Under the pieces are notes generated by a model. It saw only the letters and a list, made by a program, of their open reading frames with translations, ran no database searches and was not told where the DNA came from. From Flavobacteriales bacterium (lineage in GTDB: Bacteria; Bacteroidota; Bacteroidia; Flavobacteriales_G; Salibacteraceae), in contig JABMOM010000004.1 of the NCBI GenBank assembly GCA_013204105.1, positions 1-39,971 on the forward strand: 39,971 nucleotides of DNA, in the 5' to 3' direction. The position numbers were made by a program, and so were the translations under genes. Position 1 is the first letter of the stretch, and each line of letters begins with the position of its first letter. This document shows positions 1-8,539 of the stretch, piece after piece.

Positions 1-613
1 CTCCACGGAAGGGATTGAAGACACTGTCAAAAATCAAAGCCTGCAAAGGCCCATCAGGATCTCCTTTCGGTGCAGGAATTCGGTCAATGATGGCGGTGAG
101 TAATTCGTCTACCCCTGCTCCAGTCTTACCACTCGCCCCTATGATCTCATCACGGTTGCATCCAAGCAAGTCCACCATCTCATCCTTGACCTCCTCTGGC
201 ATCGCGGATGGCAAATCCATCTTATTCAACACCGGAATGATCGTCAGGTCATGCTCCATCGCCAAATACAGGTTCGAGATGGTCTGCGCCTCGATCCCTT
301 GGCTCGCATCAACCAGCAGCAGTGCCCCTTCGCAAGCCGCGATGGCCCTTGAAACTTCATAGGAGAAATCAACGTGTCCAGGTGTATCAATCAGATTCAA
401 TACATAGTCCACTCCTTCGTGCTTGTAATTCATCTGGATCGCATGGCTCTTGATCGTAATGCCACGCTCCCTTTCGAGGTCCATGTCATCCAATGTTTGC
501 TCCTTCAGATCGCGATCAGAAACGGTACCCGTCTTCTGTAATAGTCGATCCGCCAAGGTGCTTTTACCATGGTCAATATGGGCAATAATGCAAAAGTTCC
601 GGATGTGCTTCAT
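1..613 (-). CDS. lepA: Elongation factor 4 (LepA), N-terminal part, cut by window edge
   Basis: Translational GTPase that acts on the ribosome (back-translocation or initiation quality control in the known family). About 204 codons of an expected ~595-600 are present; the C-terminal two thirds lie outside the window. The minus-strand reading starts [19 protein letters not shown], which contains the P-loop (G1). The switch I region ([15 protein letters not shown]), G3 (DTPGHVDF) and G4 (NKMDLP) follow in order, so the GTPase domain is intact. The HIDHGKST start and lack of a longer N-terminal arm are typical of LepA rather than EF-G. It lies 64 nt downstream of ribE on the same strand and is probably co-transcribed with it. 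No -7 box matching the consensus is seen in the gap. Confidence 0.95.
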   Translation of the reverse strand, partial: MKHIRNFCIIAHIDHGKSTLADRLLQKTGTVSDRDLKEQTLDDMDLERERGITIKSHAIQMNYKHEGVDYVLNLIDTPGHVDFSYEVSRAIAACEGALLLVDASQGIEAQTISNLYLAMEHDLTIIPVLNKMDLPSAMPEEVKDEMVDLLGCNRDEIIGASGKTGAGVDELLTAIIDRIPAPKGDPDGPLQALIFDSVFNPFRG

Positions 614-677
614 GCACTTAAAAATTGGCTGCGAAAGTACATGTTTAGGACGCGTGCGAATCGACTTTGTTCAGGAC

Positions 678-1280
678 CTATTTCGAGTCTTGAACGAGGC
701 GCCGTTGTGCCTCCATTACGTACTTCCCAAGGATGTCGAACTCAACGTTGACATGATCCCCTTGGGTGAGGTGTTGGAAGGTAGTATGCTCATGGGTGAA
801 AGGAATGATGGAAACGGAGCAGTGATCCGTAGATGCTTCCACCACGGTGAGGCTGACCCCATTGATGGCAATGCTTCCTTTTGAAACCACGAGGGATTCG
901 TCGGGCCGTTCAAACGTCAAGAAATAATTCCATGAACCATCTTTTTCTTCGATGCGACTGACTTCGGCTCGCTGATCTACGTGGCCTTGCACGATGTGAC
1001 CGTCAAACCTACCATGCGCGGGCATACAGCGCTCAAGGTTTACGTACCCTCCTGTTTGAAGGTCTCCAAGGTTGGTACGCCCCAAGGTTTCATCAATGGC
1101 CGTTACGCGATATCGATCTTCGGTGATTTCGACTACTGTTAGACACACACCATTGTGGGCAAGGCTTTGATCAACTTTTAGTTCGTGCGTAAACGGACAA
1201 GAAAGCCAAAGGTGAACGTTGCTTCCTTCTTCAACGATCTCTTCTACACGACCTATTCCTTCGATAATTCCGGTAAACAT
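678..1280 (-). CDS. ribE: Riboflavin synthase alpha subunit
   Basis: Catalyses dismutation of two 6,7-dimethyl-8-ribityllumazine molecules to riboflavin in the cytosol. At 200 residues it has the usual length and the family's duplicated lumazine-binding barrel. The first repeat begins with the diagnostic MFTGIIEG; the second begins near residue 97 around GHIVQGHVD. The ATG overlaps the stop of the upstream secreted-protein gene as TAATG, so translation may be coupled. The gene name follows the common ribE/ribC usage for the alpha subunit. No FMN riboswitch is visible upstream, as expected for a gene embedded behind another ORF. lepA follows in the same direction. Confidence 0.96.
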   Translation of the reverse strand: MFTGIIEGIGRVEEIVEEGSNVHLWLSCPFTHELKVDQSLAHNGVCLTVVEITEDRYRVTAIDETLGRTNLGDLQTGGYVNLERCMPAHGRFDGHIVQGHVDQRAEVSRIEEKDGSWNYFLTFERPDESLVVSKGSIAINGVSLTVVEASTDHCSVSIIPFTHEHTTFQHLTQGDHVNVEFDILGKYVMEAQRRLVQDSK

Positions 1281-4030
1281 TACGGTGCCAGAGGCTTGTT
1301 TGGGTTTTGACGCAACAAATGTACCTCACCGTTCAATTCCCTGGACTCGATGCCTGTCAGTCTAATTTCGTTGACCTGACACATGTAGAAATAGACGCCA
1401 TCTGGTAGCGGTTTGCCTGAGTTTTGATCCGTGCCATCCCAACGAATATCAGGGTCGGTGGTAGAGAACACGGGTATACCCCATCGATTAAATATGATGA
1501 GATCAATGCTCTTCACGTACCTGTAGGGAAACGGCGTAAACTCATCGTTGTGCCCATCAGAACCTGGTGTAAAGACATTGGGCAACACATACGCTGGACA
1601 ATTGTCCACGCAAAGGGAATTTTCCCAAGGGCTTTCATTGTCAAAGCTATCAACGGCCACTACGGCATAACAACCCGCGATTGACCCATCTCCTTCTGCA
1701 ACATATTCAGTCACAGACGGATCATCGATCACCGCCAATAAGGAGAGTTCTTGCCCCAGCACGGGCGCAAAGTAAATTTTGTACGAAACGACATCATCCA
1801 CCTCTTCACAATTCACATTTGGATCACTCCATGTGATCACTGTGCGATCGAGGTCGCAGTCGCCATCTATTGACTGATCCGGCGGACTGCAGGGCGGATT
1901 GACGTCCATGGGTACGGCGGCCAAGATCTGCGAAAAATTAATCAATTGACCATTAATATCCACCGCAGTGTATTCTCCGATCGAACGGACGAAATACCGG
2001 TATTCCTTCAGGTTGGCAAGGCGATCATCGACGTAAGACGTTCCCTTTACGCTATCCAGAACGCTAAATACATCGAGTGAATCAGGATCATTCTTGAAGC
2101 GGTAGACGACATAGGTGTCATTCTTCCATGGGACATCCACACTCCAGCTGAGTGTCAATCGATTGTCTGCCGGCTCCGCTTCCAGAAACACCGAGGCCGC
2201 CGCCCTAGCAGCACCTATCGACGTTTGCGAAGCTCCACTGAGCATTTCAATCTTGTAATAATACTGTTGGTTCAGGGTGTTCAGACCCGCGTCTACGTAT
2301 ACGGTGTCCAAGGAAAAAGGATCCTGGGCTCCTGGTCCAAGGAAAATTTGTTCGAAGGGTCCATTGATGGAATTTGCACGTGACAATTTATAGCGATAAG
2401 GAGGTCCGAAGATGTCTGTCTTTAAATCTATAGGACTATACCAAGCGATGCTGTCCACTCCATTGACCTCATCGGTGGCAACAACACTCACTTTATTCAG
2501 AATCGGCACATCGCGCACAAGCAGTCCACAAGATTCACCGGAAGGATAGCTCTCTGAGCCATCATCGAAGGTGGTAACGATCATGTAGCAATAGCGTTGA
2601 CCGTGGACCAATCCAAGACCGTCATTATCGTCTATAAACGAGGTCGATGTGATTCCCTCCAATGTGCCGATTTTCACGTATCCTAATTGTTCTGGAACTC
2701 CCGTCAGGCATTCGGGCGCTGCGTAACCAAGGCTGTCATTGTATCTGTAGATTTCATACCCCGAAGCTTCTTGACAGATCGCTTCACTCCACTGCACCCT
2801 CAAGGAGGTGCCGATAGGTGTGATTTGAATGATTTGCACCGCCGGAGCGTTCACGGTGATCTCCATGGCTTTGAAGTCCACGAGCTCCACTTGATTGGAC
2901 GTGGCTGAATGCTCTTCTTTTGCCTTGAAGTACATCCAATATGGCGTTTTCCTCACCTTTTCACAATTCGGATACCATGAGAAGATCATCTCCAAAGGCA
3001 CTGCACCGGTAATTGTAGCGTCAGGGGTAGCAAAACCGGCATTGCCCGGATCCAACGGTTGGCCCACAGCGCTCAGCGTAACCTCATCATCGTTCGGATC
3101 AAGTGCCGTAATCAACTCTGAAAGTGTTCCTCCTGCTGTAACACATACCTCTTCATTCATCACAATCAAAGGCGGCTGGTTGTCGAGGTCGCACACATCC
3201 ACGTCGATTTGCATATCCCGCATGATCGATCCCACTTTAAAAACCAGCCCATTGTTCGGATTGGTGCGGTACTCTTCGATCAGAATGGCGACGTTGTATT
3301 CACCCCGAACTTTCGGCGAATCCCAGGTCATGGTACCTGTAATAGGATCAATGCTCAAATTATTGTTTGGGCCCGGCTCGATCGAATCGGGGAAGACGTA
3401 ACCCGCAATCGGCCCGCCGTCATACGATTTGCTAGCCACAATGGAATAAAACAGACTATCCCCTTCGGGATCTACCGCGCCTGGATTGTGGTAGAATGGA
3501 ATATTGATACAAGCATTATCGATGGGAGGATTTCTCAAGATGGGCGCCTGATTACCCCCTGTGGCTATGTCAATCACCAAAACACTTTCAATGTAAAAAG
3601 GCACATTGTCGGAATCCTTAATATTCAGCACCCCACCATTCCGCATCGGATCTTCCATGCTCATCACGAAGGTTCCAGCCCCGGGAAACTCATGCACTGT
3701 GGTGTAGACGTTATAACGCGTGCTATTTCCGATCAACACCCCATTGCCTTGCCCCTCACCGCAAGGGTTTCCAATCGTGCCGTTGGAACGAGAGACCGTT
3801 TCGCTGGTTCCATCACCAAAGAAAAGCTCCAGTTCACAGCGATCCGCTTCATCACTTGGCCCACCCGTCTTGGTATAGGTTACAATGGAAATCTCGTACA
3901 GAAAAGGATTGGTGTTGACGCGCTTGTATATGATCTCCCCCGCACGGTTGTGCGTAGCCATCGCGCTGTGCGATAAAAAAAGTGTACCCATAAGTACACT
4001 TGACCATATCAGTGCTTTCCAACTATTCAC
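1280..4030 (-). CDS. Large secreted protein with fibronectin-III-like repeats and type B T9SS C-terminal domain
   Basis: A 916-residue protein with an N-terminal signal peptide (residues ~1-25, ending near HSAMA) followed by THNRAGEI, the start of a widespread Bacteroidetes gliding-motility-associated family. A cadherin/Ig-like stretch (DPEGDSLFYSI, ~190) is followed by several fibronectin-III-like repeats between ~400 and 820. The last ~95 residues, from YVLPNVFTPGSDGHNDEF through FNRWG and WDGTDQNSGKPLPDGVYFY, match the type B T9SS sorting domain (gliding motility-associated C-terminal domain). It is therefore predicted to be exported by Sec, then secreted or surface-attached by T9SS. Specific ligand unknown; an adhesin or surface-structural role is inference. 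It is the first gene of a likely ribE-lepA transcript. Confidence 0.9.
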   Translation of the reverse strand: MNSWKALIWSSVLMGTLFLSHSAMATHNRAGEIIYKRVNTNPFLYEISIVTYTKTGGPSDEADRCELELFFGDGTSETVSRSNGTIGNPCGEGQGNGVLIGNSTRYNVYTTVHEFPGAGTFVMSMEDPMRNGGVLNIKDSDNVPFYIESVLVIDIATGGNQAPILRNPPIDNACINIPFYHNPGAVDPEGDSLFYSIVASKSYDGGPIAGYVFPDSIEPGPNNNLSIDPITGTMTWDSPKVRGEYNVAILIEEYRTNPNNGLVFKVGSIMRDMQIDVDVCDLDNQPPLIVMNEEVCVTAGGTLSELITALDPNDDEVTLSAVGQPLDPGNAGFATPDATITGAVPLEMIFSWYPNCEKVRKTPYWMYFKAKEEHSATSNQVELVDFKAMEITVNAPAVQIIQITPIGTSLRVQWSEAICQEASGYEIYRYNDSLGYAAPECLTGVPEQLGYVKIGTLEGITSTSFIDDNDGLGLVHGQRYCYMIVTTFDDGSESYPSGESCGLLVRDVPILNKVSVVATDEVNGVDSIAWYSPIDLKTDIFGPPYRYKLSRANSINGPFEQIFLGPGAQDPFSLDTVYVDAGLNTLNQQYYYKIEMLSGASQTSIGAARAAASVFLEAEPADNRLTLSWSVDVPWKNDTYVVYRFKNDPDSLDVFSVLDSVKGTSYVDDRLANLKEYRYFVRSIGEYTAVDINGQLINFSQILAAVPMDVNPPCSPPDQSIDGDCDLDRTVITWSDPNVNCEEVDDVVSYKIYFAPVLGQELSLLAVIDDPSVTEYVAEGDGSIAGCYAVVAVDSFDNESPWENSLCVDNCPAYVLPNVFTPGSDGHNDEFTPFPYRYVKSIDLIIFNRWGIPVFSTTDPDIRWDGTDQNSGKPLPDGVYFYMCQVNEIRLTGIESRELNGEVHLLRQNPNKPLAP

Positions 4031-4064
4031 GTGAGTCTTCTATCTTTCGTTCAGATACGTTGTG

Positions 4065-4080
4065 AAGGTATGCATACCTT
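4065..4080. promoter_or_regulatory. Perfect 16-bp palindrome in the divergent pdxA / secreted-protein intergenic region
   Basis: The sequence aaggtatgcatacctt reads identically on both strands. Its right half runs into TACCTTTG at 4075-4082, a match to the Bacteroidetes -7 element for pdxA. The position suggests an operator or a shared promoter element for the two divergent genes; the regulator is unknown. Confidence 0.45.
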
Positions 4081-4082
4081 TG
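4075..4082 (+). promoter_or_regulatory. Bacteroidetes -7 promoter element (TACCTTTG) for pdxA
   Basis: Exact TAnnTTTG match, 76 nt before the pdxA start codon. A TTG occurs at 4060-4062 but only 12 nt upstream, shorter than the usual 17-21 nt spacing to the -33 element, so the -33 part is uncertain. Confidence 0.45.
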
Positions 4083-4158
4083 AACATTATCTTGAAATAT
4101 AGACGTTTCAAAGTACAAAATGTTGCCCGAATGAGCAAACGGTCAAATTAAGCAGGGA

Positions 4159-5208
4159 ATGGGAAAACACAAGAAGATCAAGGTAGGGATAACAAGCGGA
4201 GACTTGAACGGTATTGGGCTTGAGGTGACGATCAAAGCCTTGATGGATTCGCGAGTATACGAGCATTGTACCCCCATCATTTACGCTTCTTCCGCGGCAG
4301 TAAAACAACACATGCAAACCTTGAAATTGGAAGGCTTCCATTTCAACAGTATTCAGGAGCCTGAAAAGGCGGACGCCAATAAGGTGAATGTACTCGAAGT
4401 ATGGGATGAAGAATACACCATCCGGCTCGGTCAAGCCGATGTGGCTTCCGGAAGCTACGCCTTCCGATCTTTGAAGTCCGCCGTCGAAGACCTGGCATCT
4501 ACAAAAGTGGATGTCTTGGTGACCGCCCCTATCGACAAGAAGTCTATTCAGTCCGAATCATTCAACTTCCCTGGTCATACCGAGTTTTTGGCGGACTACG
4601 CCAACGAGGAAAACCCACTTATGATCTTAGTGCACGACAAGCTTCGAGTTGCCTTGGTAACGGGACACGTACCCCTTGAAAAAGTGGCAACTTCCTTTGA
4701 TCGTAATAGCATTCTAGAAAAATTACGCGTATTTGTAAAAAGCCTAAAACAAGACTTTGGTGTTCATCGTCCGAGGATTGCTGTGTTGGGACTGAATCCA
4801 CATAATGGAGACGGCGGCTTAATGGGAGACCAAGAAAGCCAGGTAATCGCCCCCGCCATTCAAGATGCACAGGAGGAAGGCATCCTCGCATTCGGCCCCT
4901 ACCCTGCGGATGGGTTTTTCGGCTCCCCTCAGCGGGCTAAATATGACGGTATTTTAGCGATGTACCATGATCAAGGCCTGACCCCGTTCAAGGCGTTGGC
5001 GTTTGACGAAGGCGTTAATTTCACTGCCGGTCTGCCGATCGTCCGCACCTCACCCGACCACGGAGTGGCTTACGATATTGCTGGCAAAAACCTTGCTTCA
5101 GAAACTTCCATGAGACAGGCGATATTGACGGCTTGTGACATTGCCAACGAACGCCGACTGTTTCGGGACCTATCAGCGAATCCTCTGGAAGTGGCATCGG
5201 CCAAATGA
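4159..5208 (+). CDS. pdxA: 4-hydroxythreonine-4-phosphate dehydrogenase
   Basis: Oxidises 4-phosphohydroxy-L-threonine in the DXP-dependent pyridoxal phosphate pathway (NAD-dependent, metal-requiring, cytosolic). At 349 residues the length is normal. Family blocks are visible in order: an N-terminal GITSGDLNGIG, TAPIDKKSI near residue 120, the metal-ligand block PGHTEFLA around 138-145, GLNPHNGDGG near 212, and MYHDQGLTPFK near 270, followed by GLPIVRTSPDHG. It stands alone on the plus strand between a divergent secreted-protein gene and the DUF177-rpmF operon, which has its own promoter 17 nt after the pdxA stop. dxs, whose product DXP also feeds PLP synthesis, lies about 5 kb away. Confidence 0.96.
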   Translation: MGKHKKIKVGITSGDLNGIGLEVTIKALMDSRVYEHCTPIIYASSAAVKQHMQTLKLEGFHFNSIQEPEKADANKVNVLEVWDEEYTIRLGQADVASGSYAFRSLKSAVEDLASTKVDVLVTAPIDKKSIQSESFNFPGHTEFLADYANEENPLMILVHDKLRVALVTGHVPLEKVATSFDRNSILEKLRVFVKSLKQDFGVHRPRIAVLGLNPHNGDGGLMGDQESQVIAPAIQDAQEEGILAFGPYPADGFFGSPQRAKYDGILAMYHDQGLTPFKALAFDEGVNFTAGLPIVRTSPDHGVAYDIAGKNLASETSMRQAILTACDIANERRLFRDLSANPLEVASAK

Positions 5209-5224
5209 TAAAAAGTTCACCGTA

Positions 5225-5252
5225 TTGTATATCAAGGTATTCATTACTTTTG
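5225..5252 (+). promoter_or_regulatory. Bacteroidetes-type promoter for the DUF177-rpmF-fatty acid operon
   Basis: TTG at 5225-5227 and TACTTTTG at 5245-5252 match the -33 (TTG) and -7 (TAnnTTTG) elements with a 17-nt spacer. The -7 box ends 23 nt before the first gene's start. This is the most complete promoter in the window. Confidence 0.65.
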
Positions 5253-5275
5253 CAACCCTTTTTTAGGATAGCTCT

Positions 5276-5800
5276 TTGAAACAAGATAACTCATACGAAT
5301 TGCGGTACGCTAGCCTTCCGCTTGGAGTGCACGCATTCGACTGGGCACTCGACCACGACTTTTTAGAAGGTCACGGTGCAGATGGCTTGAAGCATATGCG
5401 ATTAACCGTCGCCTTGGAGCTAGAGAAGAAGGAACGCTTGATGAACCTTGCGTTTCACATCAAAGGCACCTTGACTACTCCATGCGACCGATGTGGCGAA
5501 GACGTTGAGATCGAAATGGACCAAGAGGATCATTTGGTGGTGAAACTCTCACATGAGACCGACCTCACCGATGACGAGGTTGTGTTCATCGACGAAGCCG
5601 AACATTCGTTCAGCGTTCGTCAGTTCATATATGAGTTCATCATGGTAGGACTTCCTTTGCGGAGTGTCCATCCAGAAGGAGCATGTGATCCAGAGGTAAT
5701 AAGATACCTTGAGGAGATCGACCTGGAAGAAGGGAAAAAAGAAGACGAAGAAAAAGAAACAGACCCCCGTTGGGAGGCATTGAAAAAACTTAAACACTAA
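5276..5800 (+). CDS. DUF177 (YceD-like) protein, 23S rRNA/large-subunit accumulation factor family
   Basis: A 174-residue protein of the YceD/DUF177 family, encoded directly upstream of rpmF in most bacteria and linked to 23S rRNA accumulation in the known family. The N-terminal pattern ([20 protein letters not shown], then F-L-E) aligns with other Bacteroidetes members, which supports the TTG start at 5276; no ATG is available nearby. [10 protein letters not shown] pair of cysteines near residue 69-72 and a later ECxxx-type cysteine (EGACDPE) could bind a metal. The C-terminal tail is strongly acidic and lysine-rich ([11 protein letters not shown]). rpmF starts 10 nt later; the pair is the head of a six-gene operon. 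Confidence 0.85.
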   Translation: MKQDNSYELRYASLPLGVHAFDWALDHDFLEGHGADGLKHMRLTVALELEKKERLMNLAFHIKGTLTTPCDRCGEDVEIEMDQEDHLVVKLSHETDLTDDEVVFIDEAEHSFSVRQFIYEFIMVGLPLRSVHPEGACDPEVIRYLEEIDLEEGKKEDEEKETDPRWEALKKLKH

Positions 5801-5810
5801 AGCTTGCATT

Positions 5811-6002
5811 ATGGCACATCCTAAACGTAAGATATCCAAGACCAGAAGAGATAAGCGACGTACGCACTACAAGGCAGAAATGCCAACGATCGCTACTTGC
5901 CCTACCACAGGACAGCCTCATCTTTATCACCGAGCACATTGGTACGAGGGCAAACTTTACTACAAGGGTAGAGTTGTCATGGAGAAAGCATCAATGGCCT
6001 AA
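5811..6002 (+). CDS. rpmF: 50S ribosomal protein L32
   Basis: A 63-residue basic protein beginning [20 protein letters not shown], the standard L32 N-terminus. The following [16 protein letters not shown] corresponds to the family's zinc-ribbon region, but only one cysteine is visible (ATC), so this looks like the zinc-independent (C-minus) form. It sits between DUF177 and plsX, the conserved order that couples ribosome and phospholipid/fatty acid synthesis genes. Confidence 0.96.
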   Translation: MAHPKRKISKTRRDKRRTHYKAEMPTIATCPTTGQPHLYHRAHWYEGKLYYKGRVVMEKASMA

Positions 6003-6013
6003 GTCGTATGGCC

Positions 6014-6952
6014 ATGAAAGTCGGCCTTGACGTACTTGGTGGTGATTTCGCACCCGATGCCAACGTTCTCGGAGCCATTATGGCCCAAGAGGACCTCGGT
6101 AGTCGGGCTGAAATCGTTTTGATCGGTGATCAAGGGGAAATAGAGCGGATTCTCTCTGAAAATGGACTTGCAACAGACCTGTTCGAGATCGTGCATACGA
6201 ATGAGAACATTACAATGCATGATCACCCGACGAAGGCGTTCATTAAAAAACCAAACTCTTCCATTGCGTTAGGATTCAGGATGCTTCAAGAAGGAAGCAT
6301 CCAAGCTTTTTCCAGCACTGGAAACACAGGAGCCATGCTCGTGGGTTCGATGTACACCATCCGGACTATCCCCGGTGTAATCAGACCCTGCATCACAACA
6401 GCCTTGCCGGTAATGAACGGAGGTGTCAGCCTCCTGTTGGATGTTGGAATCAATTCAGACTGTAAGGCAGATGTGCTCTATCAGTTTGGCATCTTGGGAA
6501 GTATGATGGCGGAGCAGATCTATAACATTGAAAACCCCAAGGTCGGACTCATCAACATCGGTGAGGAGGAAGAGAAAGGCAACATGCTGACGCAGGCGGC
6601 GCACCAATTGATGAAGGATGCGCAAGAATTCAACTTCATTGGCAACATCGAAGGACGGGAGCTTTTCAGCGGAAAGGCAGACGTTATCGTCTGTGATGGC
6701 TTTACGGGAAATGTCATTCTCAAGCAAGCAGAAGCCCTCTACTATCTGCTTAAAAAACGTCAGATTGAGGACGAGTATTTTGAGCGGTTCAACTATGAAC
6801 TTTATGGTGGAACCCCTGTGCTTGGCGTCAATGGAAATGTTATTATTGGCCACGGTATTTCGACCGCAAAAGCGGTCAAAAACATGATCAAACTATCGGT
6901 TGATACGGCAGAAGCCAAATTAGCAGACCGGATCCGCAAAGTGTTTAAGTAA
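6014..6952 (+). CDS. plsX: Phosphate acyltransferase PlsX
   Basis: Converts acyl-ACP to acyl-phosphate, the first step of the PlsX/PlsY route to lysophosphatidic acid; peripheral membrane enzyme. The start MKVGLDVLGGDFAPD matches the family N-terminus, so 6014 is preferred over the in-frame ATG at 6008, which adds only two residues. Further family blocks are STGNTGAML near residue 100, INIGEEEEKGN near 178, and a C-terminal GVNGNVIIGHG. About 312 residues is normal. It lies 11 nt after rpmF and 8 nt before fabH. Confidence 0.96.
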   Translation: MKVGLDVLGGDFAPDANVLGAIMAQEDLGSRAEIVLIGDQGEIERILSENGLATDLFEIVHTNENITMHDHPTKAFIKKPNSSIALGFRMLQEGSIQAFSSTGNTGAMLVGSMYTIRTIPGVIRPCITTALPVMNGGVSLLLDVGINSDCKADVLYQFGILGSMMAEQIYNIENPKVGLINIGEEEEKGNMLTQAAHQLMKDAQEFNFIGNIEGRELFSGKADVIVCDGFTGNVILKQAEALYYLLKKRQIEDEYFERFNYELYGGTPVLGVNGNVIIGHGISTAKAVKNMIKLSVDTAEAKLADRIRKVFK

Positions 6953-6960
6953 CCAGACCT

Positions 6961-7959
6961 ATGACAAAGATCAACGCTGCCATTACGGCCGTTTCTCATC
7001 ACGTCCCCGATTACGTCTTAAGCAACAAGGAGCTCGAAAAGTTAGTGGACACCACTGATGAGTGGATCACTACTCGTACAGGGATCAAAGAGCGTCGCAT
7101 CCTAAAAGGAGAGGATCAAGGCGTAACGGAGATCGCTAAAGTGGCCGTAGAAAAACTCCTTCAAAAAAGGGGCATTGGCCCTGAGGAGATCGACCTGGTC
7201 ATTTTTTGCACGGTTACCCCCGATAAAATTTTCCCTGCCTCCGCCAACATCGTGAGTCGAAAGGTGGGCATGAACAAAGCATTTGGCTACGACCTCAATG
7301 CTGCGTGTTCAGGGTTTATTTACGGATTGGTCACCGGGTCAAAATTCATTGAAACCGGATCTTACAAAAAAGTATTGGTGATTGGCGCAGACAAGATGTC
7401 TTCGATCGTCGACTATTCCGACCAATCTACCTGCATCATCTTTGGAGATGGTGCTGGCGCGGTTTTGTTGGAGCCTACCACAGAAGGTATGGGACTTCAA
7501 GACTCCATTCTGCGTAGCGATGGTAGTGGTGAGGCGTTCCTTCATCAAAAGGCTGGTGGTTCCGAACGCCCTGCATCTGAGGGCACTTTAGCGCGCAAAG
7601 AGCATTACGTCCATCAAGAAGGAAAGACGGTGTTCAAGTTCGCAGTGTCCAAAATGGCCGAAGTCAGCTATGAGATCCTCGAGCGAAACGCTCTCACCGC
7701 TGATGATGTTGCTTGGCTTGTGCCGCATCAGGCCAACTTGCGTATCATTGATGCCACATCCAATCGAATGGGATTGAATAAAGACAAGGTCATGATCAAC
7801 ATTGACCGCTATGGTAATACCACCAACGGAACGATTCCGATCTGCCTGTCTGAGTGGGAAAATAAGCTTCATAAAGGAGACAACATCATACTGTCTGCCT
7901 TCGGAGGTGGGTTCACCTGGGGTGCCGTTTACCTCAAGTGGGCGTATGATCCTTCGTAA
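6961..7959 (+). CDS. fabH: 3-oxoacyl-ACP synthase III
   Basis: Condenses acetyl-CoA (or branched acyl-CoA primers) with malonyl-ACP to start fatty acid synthesis. At 332 residues it has the thiolase-fold family layout: TTDEWITTRTGIKERRI in the N-terminal part, catalytic Cys in NAACSGFIYG (~116), catalytic His in VPHQANLRI (~257), and catalytic Asn in YGNTTNGTIP (~287), followed by FGGGFTWGA at the C-terminus. All three catalytic residues are present. Neighbours plsX and accB/accC supply the acyl-phosphate and malonyl-CoA branches of the same pathway. Confidence 0.97.
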   Translation: MTKINAAITAVSHHVPDYVLSNKELEKLVDTTDEWITTRTGIKERRILKGEDQGVTEIAKVAVEKLLQKRGIGPEEIDLVIFCTVTPDKIFPASANIVSRKVGMNKAFGYDLNAACSGFIYGLVTGSKFIETGSYKKVLVIGADKMSSIVDYSDQSTCIIFGDGAGAVLLEPTTEGMGLQDSILRSDGSGEAFLHQKAGGSERPASEGTLARKEHYVHQEGKTVFKFAVSKMAEVSYEILERNALTADDVAWLVPHQANLRIIDATSNRMGLNKDKVMINIDRYGNTTNGTIPICLSEWENKLHKGDNIILSAFGGGFTWGAVYLKWAYDPS

Positions 7960-8014
7960 ACCTTGCTTTTCGATTCTAAGAAACTACTTTAGTACCCCTT
8001 AATACAAATAACGC

Positions 8015-8506
8015 ATGGATCTTAATCAAATTCAATCACTCATCAAGTTCGTGTCTAAATCAGGTGTGAATGAAGTGGAACTTGAGACAAAAGATTTCAA
8101 GATCAACATCAAGACAACCAAGGCTGGCGACCCTGCTACCCAAGTAATGATGCCAGCTCAGGCTTATATGCCAGCTCAACCTGCTGCTCCGGCCCCTGCC
8201 CCTGCCCCTGCTGCTCCTGCAGCCAGTAGCGAAGGAGACAAAGCGAAGGAAGAAGACAACAGTAAGTACATTACCGTCAAGTCTCCTATGATCGGAACAT
8301 TTTACCGATCTGCGAATCCTGAGTCTGATTCTTTCGTGAACGTTGGAGATGAAATAAGCCCTGGAAAGGTTATCTGCATCATTGAAGCAATGAAGCTTTT
8401 CAACGAGATCGAAGCCGAGGTGTCTGGAAAAATCGTCAAGGTTTTGGCCGATGACGCTTCGCCAGTCGAGTATGATCAACCATTGTTCTTGGTTGATCCA
8501 TCTTAA
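8015..8506 (+). CDS. accB: Biotin carboxyl carrier protein of acetyl-CoA carboxylase
   Basis: Carries the biotin that shuttles CO2 from biotin carboxylase to carboxyltransferase. The 163-residue protein has the N-terminal helix ([22 protein letters not shown]), a flexible Ala-Pro linker (residues ~50-75, with repeated PA units), and a C-terminal biotinyl domain. The biotinylated lysine is in EAMKLF at residue 127. The 'thumb' insertion typical of acetyl-CoA carboxylase carriers is present around [18 protein letters not shown]. accC follows 33 nt later from its preferred start. Confidence 0.96.
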   Translation: MDLNQIQSLIKFVSKSGVNEVELETKDFKINIKTTKAGDPATQVMMPAQAYMPAQPAAPAPAPAPAAPAASSEGDKAKEEDNSKYITVKSPMIGTFYRSANPESDSFVNVGDEISPGKVICIIEAMKLFNEIEAEVSGKIVKVLADDASPVEYDQPLFLVDPS

Positions 8507-8539
8507 TCCGCATTGGCAACCTCTAAAGTAAAACAAGGA

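Noticed and set aside
3209-3976. 255-residue plus-strand ORF
   Set aside because: Antisense to the large T9SS protein gene, whose domains are recognisable; no domain, signal or promoter in this reading.
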